Positions 7,523-14,488 of a stretch of 14,916 nt of DNA are shown one piece after another. Under the pieces are notes generated by a model. The model worked only from the letters and a program-made list of their open reading frames with translations, did not search any database and was not told the DNA's origin. Source of the DNA: an uncultured Lachnospiraceae bacterium (GTDB lineage Bacteria > Bacillota > Clostridia > Lachnospirales > Lachnospiraceae); assembly GCA_944376975.1 (NCBI GenBank), contig CALWEE010000016.1, forward strand, positions 1-14,916. Reading direction: 5' to 3'. Position 1 is the first letter of the stretch. Every line of letters starts with the position of its first letter. A program made the translations under genes and the position numbers.

Positions 7523-7642
7523 TAAATGGAAATGGAAAAGAATACCGCAGTTGGGATAAATCCGGTAAATTCTTTGTTATATCCGGGGCGCAAAACGGAC
7601 ATGATGGATAATGACATAAAAAAGATCACAGGAGGAAAACAG

Positions 7643-8590
7643 ATGGTCAATTTAAGAAAAGCGGCCGTGATCGGCTGCGGATTTGTCGGTTCATCCATTG
7701 CGTTTTGCCTGATGCAAAAGCAGCTTTTTTCGGAAATGGTGCTGATCGACGCCAACGTCAAGAAGGCGGAAGGCGAAGCCATGGACCTGGGGCACGGCCT
7801 GCCCTATACGTCCCCGATGAACATATACGCGGGGACCTATGACGATATCGCGGACTGCGCCCTGATCATCATCACGGCAGGCGTCAACCAGAAACCGGAC
7901 GAGACCCGGCTGGATCTGATCGATAAAAACGTGGAGATCTTCAAAGATATCATTCCCCGGATCGGCCGTACAAACCGCGAGGGCATCCTGCTCATCGTGT
8001 CCAATCCGGTGGATGTGCTGACTTACGCGGCGTATAAGCTGTCCGGTTTTCCGGCGAACCGGGTGATCGGCTCCGGGACAGTGCTGGATACGGCCCGGCT
8101 GAAGTATCTTCTCGGAAGACATTTGTCGGTGGACAGCCGGAGCGTCCACGCGGTCATCATCGGTGAGCACGGGGACAGCGAGCTGGCGGTGTGGAGCGGT
8201 GCCAATGTTTCCGGCGTGCCGCTCCATGATTTCTGCGAACTTCGGGGGCATTATGACCATGAAGGCGCTATGAAAAGGATCTATGAGGATGTGCGGGACA
8301 GCGCCTACGCGATCATCGAAAAAAAGGGGGCGACGTATTACGGGATCGCCATGGCCGTATCCCGTATCGCCGCCGCCATCATCCGCAACGAACATTCCAT
8401 CATGCCGGTTTCGGCGTTGCTTGACGGGCAGTATGGCGGGCTTGACGGTCTGTGTCTGAGCGTCCCGTCGGTGGTGGGCAAAAACGGCCTGGAAAAGGTG
8501 CTGGATATCCCTCTGGACGCGGCGGAGCAGGACGCGCTTTTTTCATCGGCCGCCCGGCTCAAGCAGGTGATCGGCCACATCGGGCTTTGA
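7643..8590 (+). CDS. ldh: L-lactate dehydrogenase
   Basis: The 315-residue protein reduces pyruvate to L-lactate with NADH, closing the redox balance of fermentation in the cytoplasm. The Rossmann motif GCGFVG is at 11-16. The active-site loop is NQKPDETR, with Gln83 (canonical Q102) marking lactate rather than malate specificity, and Arg89 (R109). Asp149 and Arg152 (D168, R171) lie in GTVLDTARLK. The catalytic histidine is His176 in IGEHGDSE (H195). The length is normal for bacterial LDH. The ATG at 7643 follows AGGAGG (7630-7635) by seven bases. The open frame extends upstream to 7526, but that part has no ribosome site and no family similarity. It is divergent from the thrE pair. No Rex-type operator could be recognised in the 178-base intergenic region. 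Confidence 0.93.
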   Translation: MVNLRKAAVIGCGFVGSSIAFCLMQKQLFSEMVLIDANVKKAEGEAMDLGHGLPYTSPMNIYAGTYDDIADCALIIITAGVNQKPDETRLDLIDKNVEIFKDIIPRIGRTNREGILLIVSNPVDVLTYAAYKLSGFPANRVIGSGTVLDTARLKYLLGRHLSVDSRSVHAVIIGEHGDSELAVWSGANVSGVPLHDFCELRGHYDHEGAMKRIYEDVRDSAYAIIEKKGATYYGIAMAVSRIAAAIIRNEHSIMPVSALLDGQYGGLDGLCLSVPSVVGKNGLEKVLDIPLDAAEQDALFSSAARLKQVIGHIGL

Positions 8591-8618
8591 CGGGCCGCGG
8601 CCGGAAGATAGCTATGGC

Positions 8619-8643
8619 GTGACAGGACCATATGGTATATAAT
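8619..8643 (+). promoter_or_regulatory. Probable promoter for brnQ
   Basis: A perfect TATAAT at 8638-8643, within TGGTATATAAT, lies 29 bases before the brnQ ATG. A GTGACA at 8619-8624 resembles a -35 box but is only 13 bases from the -10, so the -35 assignment is weak. Confidence 0.45.
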
Positions 8644-8671
8644 AAAGGTAATTTGAACGCGGAGGTTGGAC

Positions 8672-9988
8672 ATGGAAAAGTTTGGTCTGAAGTATCGTGT
8701 ACTCATGGGTGTTACGCTGTTTTCTATGTTTTTCGGAGCCGGGAACCTGATCTTTCCGCCTTTTCTGGGCGCTCAGGCAGGGACCCGGACGGCGGCCGCC
8801 TTTCTTGGCTTCGCGGCCAGCGCCGTCTGCCTGCCGGTGCTCGGCGTGGTGGCGGTGACCCGGTGCGGCGGCCTGGAAAAGCTGACCGGAAGAGTGGGCA
8901 GGCATTTCGCCTTCTTTTACATATTGATCCTGTATCTGGCCATCGGCCCGTGCCTGGCCATCCCCCGGACGGCCAGTACTTCTTTTTCCATGGCGCTGCC
9001 GCCGTTTTTCGATCTGGTTGGTCATCTGTGGATCGCCCGGCTGATCTATTCCCTTGTTTTTTTCACGGCGGCCGGCTGGGTGGCCCTCCATCCGGACAGG
9101 CTGACCGATTATCTGGGGAAACGGCTGACGCCGATCTTGCTGACGCTGATCCTGGTCATTTTCTGCGCCGCGCTGATCCATCCGGCGGGAAACGCGGCCG
9201 CGCCGGCGGCGGCCTATGAAGGACAGGCGACGGTACAGGGCTTTTTAGACGGTTATCAGACCATGGATACGCTGGCCGCCCTGAATTTCGGCATGATCGT
9301 GGCGGTCAATATACGGGCCAAGAAGATCACCCGGGAGAAGGCGGTCGTAAGAGAGACCATATACGCCGGGTGGATCGCCGGCATCTTCCTGCTGGTCATT
9401 TACAGTATGCTGGCTTTTGTGGGCATGGTATCCGGCGAGCGGTTCGCCGACGCCGCCAATGGGACAGAGACCCTCACTTCCATGGTCTCCTTTTTGTTCG
9501 GGCCGGTGGGCGCGGTCATACTGGCGGCGGTGTTTGTCATCGCCTGCTTTAATACCTGTGTTGGGCTTTTAAGCTGCTGCGGGAAATATTTCCAGTCGGT
9601 CTTTCCGAAACTGAGTTATAAGATGTGGGTGTTCGTGTTCGCGGCGGTCTCCATGGTCATTTCCAACGTGGGGCTGGACGCCATACTTGTCTTTTCCGTT
9701 CCGGTCCTGAACGCGATCTACCCGGTCGCCATCGTGCTCATCATCCTGTCCTTCGCCCGCGGGCTCCATGAACGTTATCCGGCGCTCTATCCGTGGACGG
9801 TGGCGCTTTGCGGCGCGGCCAGCGTGATCGCGGCTTTGGATGGGGAGCGGATCGTCATTCCGGCGCTGACCGGCCTGATCCGGTATCTTCCGGCTTACGC
9901 CGCGGGATTCGGATGGCTTGTCCCGGCGGCGGTCGGGGCGGTCATCGGCCGGTTCTGGCCATCAAAGAAAGAAGGTGTCAGGAAATGA
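8672..9988 (+). CDS. brnQ: Branched-chain amino-acid transport carrier BrnQ (LIVCS family)
   Basis: The 438-residue integral membrane protein should import leucine, isoleucine and valine by cation symport. The family signature FFGAGNLIFPPFLG is at residues 20-33 in the first helix. A further ten to eleven hydrophobic segments follow, with conserved stretches such as IGPCLAIPRTASTSFSM, a substrate/cation-site region in this family, and FIACFNTCVGL-like sequence (VFVIACFNTCVGLL). The ATG at 8672 follows CGGAGG (8660-8665) by six bases. The in-frame TTG at 8666 directly abuts the ribosome site. The gene ends in ATGA, where its stop codon overlaps the start of the next permease, so the two are translationally coupled. 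BrnQ genes are often controlled by CodY or T-boxes, but no T-box lies in the short leader here. Confidence 0.93.
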   Translation: MEKFGLKYRVLMGVTLFSMFFGAGNLIFPPFLGAQAGTRTAAAFLGFAASAVCLPVLGVVAVTRCGGLEKLTGRVGRHFAFFYILILYLAIGPCLAIPRTASTSFSMALPPFFDLVGHLWIARLIYSLVFFTAAGWVALHPDRLTDYLGKRLTPILLTLILVIFCAALIHPAGNAAAPAAAYEGQATVQGFLDGYQTMDTLAALNFGMIVAVNIRAKKITREKAVVRETIYAGWIAGIFLLVIYSMLAFVGMVSGERFADAANGTETLTSMVSFLFGPVGAVILAAVFVIACFNTCVGLLSCCGKYFQSVFPKLSYKMWVFVFAAVSMVISNVGLDAILVFSVPVLNAIYPVAIVLIILSFARGLHERYPALYPWTVALCGAASVIAALDGERIVIPALTGLIRYLPAYAAGFGWLVPAAVGAVIGRFWPSKKEGVRK

Positions 9989-11091
9989 AATGGGATAAAC
10001 AGATGTGCCTGCGCGTCGGCGTCACCGCCTTTTTACTGTATCTGGCCGTCAGCTACTGGCCGTTGGCGGCGAACGCGGCGGGTCTTGTCTTCGGCGCCGC
10101 CATGCCGCTCCTTCTGGGCTGCGGCATCGCCTATCTTTTAAATATCATCATGACAGGGTGGGAGAAGTACGTGCTTGGCCGGCTGAAGCTTGGAGCTGTC
10201 CTGAAGCGGATCGTATCCATCTTGCTGTCGTTTTTGAGCGTGCTTTTGATCGTGTTTTTAGTGGTCCGGTTTGTCGTTCCTGAGCTGGTCACCTGTATCC
10301 GGCTGCTTGTCCGGGAGATCCCCGGCATGCTGGAAGACGTTTTCAGACGTCTGGGTGAAGACAGCGATCTGATGGCCTGGATCGAAAAACAGATCGCCGG
10401 TTTTGACTGGGAGGAGAATATCAGCCGTATCGTGTCGGTGGTGCTCAGCGGCGTGACCAACGTGATGGGCAGTTTCGTCAGCGTGATCTCCCGCACCATT
10501 TCCACCACGGTCACCATCAGCGTGGCGGTCATCTTCTCGGTCTATCTGCTGATCGGCAAAGAAAAGCTGCTCCGGCAGGCGGATCTGCTGGGACATACCT
10601 ATATCCGTAAAAAAACATACGATAAGATCCTCTATGTGCTGGGTACGATGAACGATTGTTTCCGCAGCTATATCGTCGGGCAATGTACGGAAGCGGTCAT
10701 ACTGGGCGTTCTCTGCATGATCGGCATGCGCCTTTTCGGTTTTCCCTACGCCACGTCGGTGGGAAGCCTGATCGGTTTTACGGCGCTGATCCCCGTGGCG
10801 GGCGCGTATATCGGCGCGGCCACCGGTTTTATCATGATCCTGGCGGTCTCGCCTTTAAAAGCGGTTTTGTTCATCGTGTATATCGTCGTTCTCCAGCAGC
10901 TGGAGAGCAATCTGATCTATCCTCGTGTGGTGGGCGCCTCCATTGGCCTGCCCGGCATATGGGTGCTGGCCACGATCACGGTATTCGGCGGCATCATGGG
11001 GATCGGCGGCATGCTCATCGGCGTGCCTTTGGCGGCGACGGCCTACCGGTTGATCCGGGACGACGTTTCCCGCCGGAACTTGCCCGAGTGA
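9985..11091 (+). CDS. AI-2E family (UPF0118/TqsA-like) membrane transporter
   Basis: The 368-residue protein has about eight hydrophobic helices in the arrangement typical of AI-2E permeases: an N-terminal pair, a long amphipathic middle region (about 100-165), and C-terminal helices. Family motifs include SVYLLIGKEKLLRQ, the ELGxxY-like CFRSYIVGQCTEAVILG, TALIPVAGAYIGA, LQQLESNLIYPRVVG and GGMLIGVPLAA. The family was named for export of autoinducer-2, but many members are Na+/H+ antiporters or have unknown cargo, so function is left open. The start ATG (9985-9987) overlaps the brnQ stop TGA, and GAAGGTG about ten bases upstream can serve as ribosome site. Its transcript probably ends at the terminator at 11278-11316, leaving a 3' region of about 190 bases. 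Confidence 0.9.
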   Translation: MKWDKQMCLRVGVTAFLLYLAVSYWPLAANAAGLVFGAAMPLLLGCGIAYLLNIIMTGWEKYVLGRLKLGAVLKRIVSILLSFLSVLLIVFLVVRFVVPELVTCIRLLVREIPGMLEDVFRRLGEDSDLMAWIEKQIAGFDWEENISRIVSVVLSGVTNVMGSFVSVISRTISTTVTISVAVIFSVYLLIGKEKLLRQADLLGHTYIRKKTYDKILYVLGTMNDCFRSYIVGQCTEAVILGVLCMIGMRLFGFPYATSVGSLIGFTALIPVAGAYIGAATGFIMILAVSPLKAVLFIVYIVVLQQLESNLIYPRVVGASIGLPGIWVLATITVFGGIMGIGGMLIGVPLAATAYRLIRDDVSRRNLPE

Positions 11092-11277
11092 ACCGTCAAG
11101 TCCGGATAAAGCCATCGTTATGATCGGTCTGTACGGATGAAAACAGGTTTTACGTAGATCAAGCCGTGCTTTTGGGGGGAACCGTGCTTTCCTGAAAAAA
11201 AGACGGTTGAAAAATGGAATTTTGCCCTGGCGGCTGTCAAGAGACGAAAAATGTACGGTTGACAGAGCAAAAACGCG

Positions 11278-11316
11278 AAAAAGTGCTGTCGCTCATTGAG
11301 CGTGACAGCACTTTTT
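11278..11316. terminator. Bidirectional terminator between the AI-2E permease and rubredoxin genes
   Basis: Bases 11278-11294 pair with 11298-11316, with a two-base bulge (GT at 11302-11303), in a stem of 17 pairs closed by ATT. The stem ends in AAAAA/TTTTT, so both strands have a U tract. It starts 19 bases after the rubredoxin stop on the minus strand and is the first clear plus-strand terminator after the permease. Confidence 0.85.
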
Positions 11317-11335
11317 ATCATGGTGCGGTAAAGGA

Positions 11336-11497
11336 TCATTCCTGTACGCTGAATTCATCTTTTCCAACGCCGCACAGCGGGCATACCCAGTCAGCCGGGA
11401 TATCTTCAAAAGCTGTGCCGGGAGCGATGCCGTTGTCCGGATCGCCTGCCGCCGGATCGTATATATAGCCGCATACGTCGCATACATAAGATTTCAT
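11336..11497 (-). CDS. Rubredoxin
   Basis: This is a 53-residue iron protein that carries single electrons in the cytoplasm of anaerobes, often to rubrerythrin or superoxide reductase for oxygen detoxification. The translation begins [20 protein letters not shown] and ends [15 protein letters not shown]. The four iron ligands are Cys6, Cys9, Cys39 and Cys42 in the paired CxxCG motifs. The core residues Tyr11, Tyr13, Phe30, Trp37 and Phe49 are in place. The length equals classical clostridial rubredoxin. An in-frame ATG also lies at 11503, but the AGGAGGT (complement of 11504-11510) touches it; the ATG at 11497 is seven bases away and is chosen. It is monocistronic, between its own promoter and a terminator. 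No partner oxidoreductase is adjacent. Confidence 0.96.
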   Translation of the reverse strand: MKSYVCDVCGYIYDPAAGDPDNGIAPGTAFEDIPADWVCPLCGVGKDEFSVQE

Positions 11498-11549
11498 GGT
11501 CATACCTCCTGAGAATAAAGATTGGGTCGATGTTTTTCGTTACGAGAGT

Positions 11550-11578
11550 ATTATACCTCTTTTGACGGTCAAAGTCCA
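11550..11578 (-). promoter_or_regulatory. Rubredoxin promoter with palindrome in the spacer
   Basis: On the minus strand a perfect TATAAT (11555-11550) lies 17 bases after TGGACT (11578-11573), which matches four of six -35 positions. The spacer holds the 13-base perfect palindrome TTTGACGGTCAAA (11561-11573). The predicted start is near 11543, about 45 bases before the ATG. Confidence 0.6.
11561..11573. promoter_or_regulatory. Candidate operator palindrome at the rubredoxin promoter
   Basis: TTTGAC-G-GTCAAA is a perfect inverted repeat of six bases per arm around one central base. It fills most of the gap between the -35 and -10 boxes, where a bound dimeric repressor would block RNA polymerase. 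I do not match it to a known regulator; it differs from the PerR and Rex consensus sites. Confidence 0.4.
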
Positions 11579-11651
11579 TGCCTTATCCCAAAATACTAAA
11601 GAACGAGGAGGATCGGAGGCATAAAGGACGTGAAGGATCGGGGCGGGATGA

Positions 11652-11680
11652 TTGACAAGAAAAAATGAGTGTGCTATTTT
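11652..11680 (+). promoter_or_regulatory. Promoter for the MATE transporter gene
   Basis: A perfect -35 TTGACA (11652-11657) is followed after 17 bases by TATTTT (11675-11680), which carries the extended -10 element TGC directly in front. The predicted start near 11687 leaves a leader of about 78 bases. Confidence 0.72.
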
Positions 11681-11698
11681 TATCCAGGTAGGGTTTTT

Positions 11699-11721
11699 GC
11701 CGTGTAACGGCGGGAACACGG
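11699..11721 (+). other. Leader hairpins upstream of the MATE gene
   Basis: Two short stems are possible in the leader and share bases. GCCGT (11699-11703) pairs with ACGGC (11707-11711), or CCGTGT (11700-11705) pairs with ACACGG (11716-11721). They cannot form together. No U tract follows either one, so they are not terminators. Any regulatory role is unproven. Confidence 0.3.
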
Positions 11722-11764
11722 ATAGCATACAGGGAATGAGTGAGAGAGAAAAGGGGCGCGTAAA

Positions 11765-13105
11765 ATGGAAGCTCAGCATATGTTTGACGGGAAGATGCTA
11801 AGGAGGCTGCTGATCCCGGTGATCATCGAACAGATACTGACATCGCTTATGGGTACGGCGGATACGATGATGGTGAGCAATGTGGGTTCGGAGGCCATAT
11901 CGGCGGTTTCGCTGGTGGACTCCATCAACGTTCTGCTCATCCAGGTCTTTTCCGCGCTGGCGGCAGGCGGCGCCATCGTCTGCTCCCAGTGTATCGGGAA
12001 CAAAGATATCAAACGGGCGAAAGAATCGGCCCGGCAGCTGGTCTTTATCATCACGCTGATCTCGGTGAGCGTGACGGCGGTCTGCCTGATCTTCCGATAT
12101 CCGCTGCTGCACCTGATCTTCGGCGCCGTGGAGCCGGATGTGATGGAAGCTTCGGAGACCTACTTCTTTTATACGTCTCTGTCCTTTCCTTTTATCGCTT
12201 TATATAACGCGGGGGCGTCGGTTTTCCGGGCCCAGAACAATACGCGGGGGCCCATGACCATTTCCGTGATCTCCAACCTGATGAACATCGCGGGCAACGC
12301 CATCCTCATCTGGGGATTTGACATGGGCGTGGCCGGAGCGGCCATCGCCACGCTGGTTTCCCGTATCTTCTGCGCGGTGGTCGTCATGTACCGCCTGAGG
12401 AAACCGGATCATCCGGTGACGGTAAGACATTATCTGTCCATCCGGCCGGATAGAAAATATATTTTCCGCATATTGTCCCTCGGCATCCCGTCGGGCGTGG
12501 AAAACGGCATGTTCCAGTTCGGAAAGCTGGCCATCCAGTCCACCGTCTCCACATTGGGGACAGTGGCCATCGCCGCCCAGGCCATGACCAACATACTGGA
12601 GAACTTAAATGGTATCGCCGGTATCGGCGTGGGCATCGGCATGATGACCGTGGTGGGACAGTGCCTGGGCGCCGGGCGGAAAGATGAAGCCATTTATTAC
12701 ATAAAGAAATTGTCAAAGATCGCCGAGATCATCGTGGTGTCCACCTGCCTGATCGTCTTTTTGCTGGCCCGTCCGGTCACCTGGCTGGGCGGCATGGAAA
12801 AAGCCAGCGCCGATATGTGCGTGTACATGATCACATGGATCACCATCGTCAAGTCCATCGTCTGGGTCGCGGGCTTTGTCCCGGCTTACGGTATGCGGGC
12901 GGCCGGCGACGTGAAATATTCCATGACCCTGTCCATGATATCCATGTGGGTCTTTCGGGTCAGCTTATGTATCTTCCTTATCCGGGTCATGGGCTTTGGG
13001 CCGATGGCGGTGTGGATCGGTATGTTCACCGACTGGACCGTGCGGGGCATCGGCTTTTTGCACCGTTTCCACAGCCGGAAATGGCTGGATCATAAGGTGA
13101 TCTGA
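11765..13105 (+). CDS. MATE family efflux transporter
   Basis: The 446-residue protein has the twelve hydrophobic segments of the MATE family, which exports drugs or metabolites by Na+ or H+ antiport. The N-terminal region has the usual MLRRLLIPVIIEQILTSLMGTADTMMVS and GSEAISAVSLVDSI. The second half shows the internal repeat, with LGIPSGVENGMFQFGKLAIQ, TNILENLNGIAGIGVGIGMMTVVGQCLGAG and WVAGFVPAYGMRAAGDVKYSM. The ATG at 11765 is eight bases after AAGGGG (11751-11756). An ATG five codons later has no ribosome site. Its promoter is strong. It converges with the two-component operon, with 24 bases between stop codons. Cargo cannot be read from the sequence. Confidence 0.92.
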   Translation: MEAQHMFDGKMLRRLLIPVIIEQILTSLMGTADTMMVSNVGSEAISAVSLVDSINVLLIQVFSALAAGGAIVCSQCIGNKDIKRAKESARQLVFIITLISVSVTAVCLIFRYPLLHLIFGAVEPDVMEASETYFFYTSLSFPFIALYNAGASVFRAQNNTRGPMTISVISNLMNIAGNAILIWGFDMGVAGAAIATLVSRIFCAVVVMYRLRKPDHPVTVRHYLSIRPDRKYIFRILSLGIPSGVENGMFQFGKLAIQSTVSTLGTVAIAAQAMTNILENLNGIAGIGVGIGMMTVVGQCLGAGRKDEAIYYIKKLSKIAEIIVVSTCLIVFLLARPVTWLGGMEKASADMCVYMITWITIVKSIVWVAGFVPAYGMRAAGDVKYSMTLSMISMWVFRVSLCIFLIRVMGFGPMAVWIGMFTDWTVRGIGFLHRFHSRKWLDHKVI

Positions 13106-13113
13106 TGGATATG

Positions 13114-13142
13114 AAAAAGCTTCGGCCCGTCACTGGGGCTTT
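13114..13142 (-). terminator. Possible terminator of the two-component operon
   Basis: On the minus strand AAAGC and CCC (13142-13135) can pair with GGG (13128-13126) and GCTTT (13120-13116), with an asymmetric internal loop, and the stem ends in a U run over 13118-13114. It would overlap the last codons of the kinase gene. The imperfect stem makes this tentative. Confidence 0.33.
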
Positions 13143-14488
13143 AGCGGTATTTTAAAAGTAAAGCAGCTGCCCTTTCCCGGCGTGCTTTCCACACGGATGC
13201 TGCCGTTGTGGGCGTTTACGATCCAGCGGACCATGGACAGGCCCAGACCGGAACTGTCCGATTGGCTCCGAGCGGCGTCCGCCTGATAGAAACGTTCCCA
13301 TATGCGGGGCAGATCGTCTTTGGCGATGCCGATGCCGTCATCTTTGACGCTGCCTATGGCCAGACCGCCTTCCGAAAACAGACGGAGGTGGATCTGGCCC
13401 TTTTCTTTTCCGTAACGGACGGCGTTTTCCAGCAGGTTCATCCATACCCGGATGAGCAGGGTCTCATCGCCTGTCACATAGATCTCCGGCTGGATATCCG
13501 CATGGACGCGGATCTGTTTTTCCTGGGCCATATCCTGGGCTTCCAGGGCCACCATATCGGCCATTTCGCTGAAATCCACGGTTTCCCATTGAAGTGTCTG
13601 CCGTCCCTGGTCGGCCCGGGAGAGCAGGAGGAGCTGGGCGATCATACGGGCCAGATAACGGACTTTCTGATCCAGGAAGGCGACGCCGGATCGGGTCTTT
13701 TCATCCAGATCGGGGTCGTCCAGAAGTTCTTCGCACTGGAGCATCATGGAGGCGATGGGCGTTCGCAGTTCATGGGATACGTCGGAGGTGAACTGCTGCT
13801 CCCGTTTCATGCCCGCCTCTACCTGATCCAGCATGGCGTCAAAAGTCTGGGCCATCTGGTAGATCTCATCTTTGCCTTCGCCCAGACGGATCCGTTTGGA
13901 CAGGTCGTTCTCGCGGCGGATCTGCTGTACGGTCCGGGTGATGCGGCTGACCGGTCTTAAAGTGTGGCGGGTCATAAAGTAACTGAGGACGGCGGTCAAA
14001 AGCACCATCAGCGGCAGAAGGATGAGGGCGGCGCTGCGGATGATATATATGTCCTGTTCCGCTTCGGTCCCTGAAGCGATCCCCCGTATATAAATGTTTT
14101 CGTAGCCGTCTATCGGGATAGACAGATCCATCACATAAAAGGCGCGGCCGTTGTCGTTTTGCTCGCGCAGGCTGCCGTCCGCGAAAGCCAGCGTATTGTT
14201 GAAACCGGAGGGGACGCGGCCGTAGAGCCAGGTGCCGTCGGAGGCGTAGGCGGACAAAAAGACGCCCCCTTCCATATCGTCGAAGTCGGAATCGAAATCA
14301 AGGGTCCCGTCCTCAAACTCCACATCCCCTGCCGCGTCGTAGACCTGCTGGCGCAGACGGGCCTGGACGGAAGAAAGGATCTGCCGGCTGCTCAGGGAAA
14401 AGAGCAGGGCGAGCAGGATGACGACCACGCCGGACATGAGCAGGGTGTATAAAAGGGTCAGTTTCATCTTAAGGGATATGCGTTTCAT
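13130..14488 (-). CDS. Sensor histidine kinase (OmpR-partner type, HAMP domain)
   Basis: This is a 452-residue membrane kinase that phosphorylates the adjacent response regulator. TM1 spans about 10-33, an extracellular domain about 34-150, and TM2 about 152-172. A HAMP linker (about 173-230) follows. The dimerisation domain has FTSDVSHELRTP with the phosphorylated His239, and the ATPase domain has the N box NLLENAVRYG (Asn355), DDGIGIA (383-389) and GLGLSMVRWIVNAHNG (414-429). All expected catalytic residues are present. The ATG overlaps the regulator's TGA (ATGA), and AAGGAGG inside the regulator gene precedes it by four bases, so translation is coupled. The extracellular part holds an acidic stretch at about 55-74 that could bind cations or cationic peptides; that is inference. 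The signal is unknown. Confidence 0.92.
   Translation of the reverse strand: MKRISLKMKLTLLYTLLMSGVVVILLALLFSLSSRQILSSVQARLRQQVYDAAGDVEFEDGTLDFDSDFDDMEGGVFLSAYASDGTWLYGRVPSGFNNTLAFADGSLREQNDNGRAFYVMDLSIPIDGYENIYIRGIASGTEAEQDIYIIRSAALILLPLMVLLTAVLSYFMTRHTLRPVSRITRTVQQIRRENDLSKRIRLGEGKDEIYQMAQTFDAMLDQVEAGMKREQQFTSDVSHELRTPIASMMLQCEELLDDPDLDEKTRSGVAFLDQKVRYLARMIAQLLLLSRADQGRQTLQWETVDFSEMADMVALEAQDMAQEKQIRVHADIQPEIYVTGDETLLIRVWMNLLENAVRYGKEKGQIHLRLFSEGGLAIGSVKDDGIGIAKDDLPRIWERFYQADAARSQSDSSGLGLSMVRWIVNAHNGSIRVESTPGKGSCFTFKIPLKPQ

Noticed and set aside
7551..7583. Possible ldh promoter (TTGGGA and TATATC) or Rex operator
   Set aside because: The spacing is about 21 bases and the -10 is weak. No TTGTTAA-type inverted repeat was found, so I could not place the promoter with confidence.
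7526..7642. In-frame N-terminal extension of lactate dehydrogenase (38 extra residues)
   Set aside because: No ribosome site at 7526 and no LDH-like sequence. AGGAGG with ideal spacing marks the ATG at 7643, and the extension covers the divergent promoter region.
8593..8602. Palindrome GGCCGCGGCC after ldh
   Set aside because: It is too short and has no following T run, so it is not a terminator. In GC-rich DNA this may be chance.
11259..11264. TTGACA resembling a -35 box
   Set aside because: No -10 box lies 16-18 bases downstream, where the terminator stem is. The bases are part of an inverted repeat.
11214..11468. 84-codon plus-strand frame overlapping the rubredoxin gene
   Set aside because: It runs through the terminator and antisense to rubredoxin, and has no ribosome site or known motif.
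13208..13960. 250-codon plus-strand frame over the sensor kinase
   Set aside because: The minus-strand kinase has all of its motifs here. The plus frame has no recognisable domain or ribosome site.
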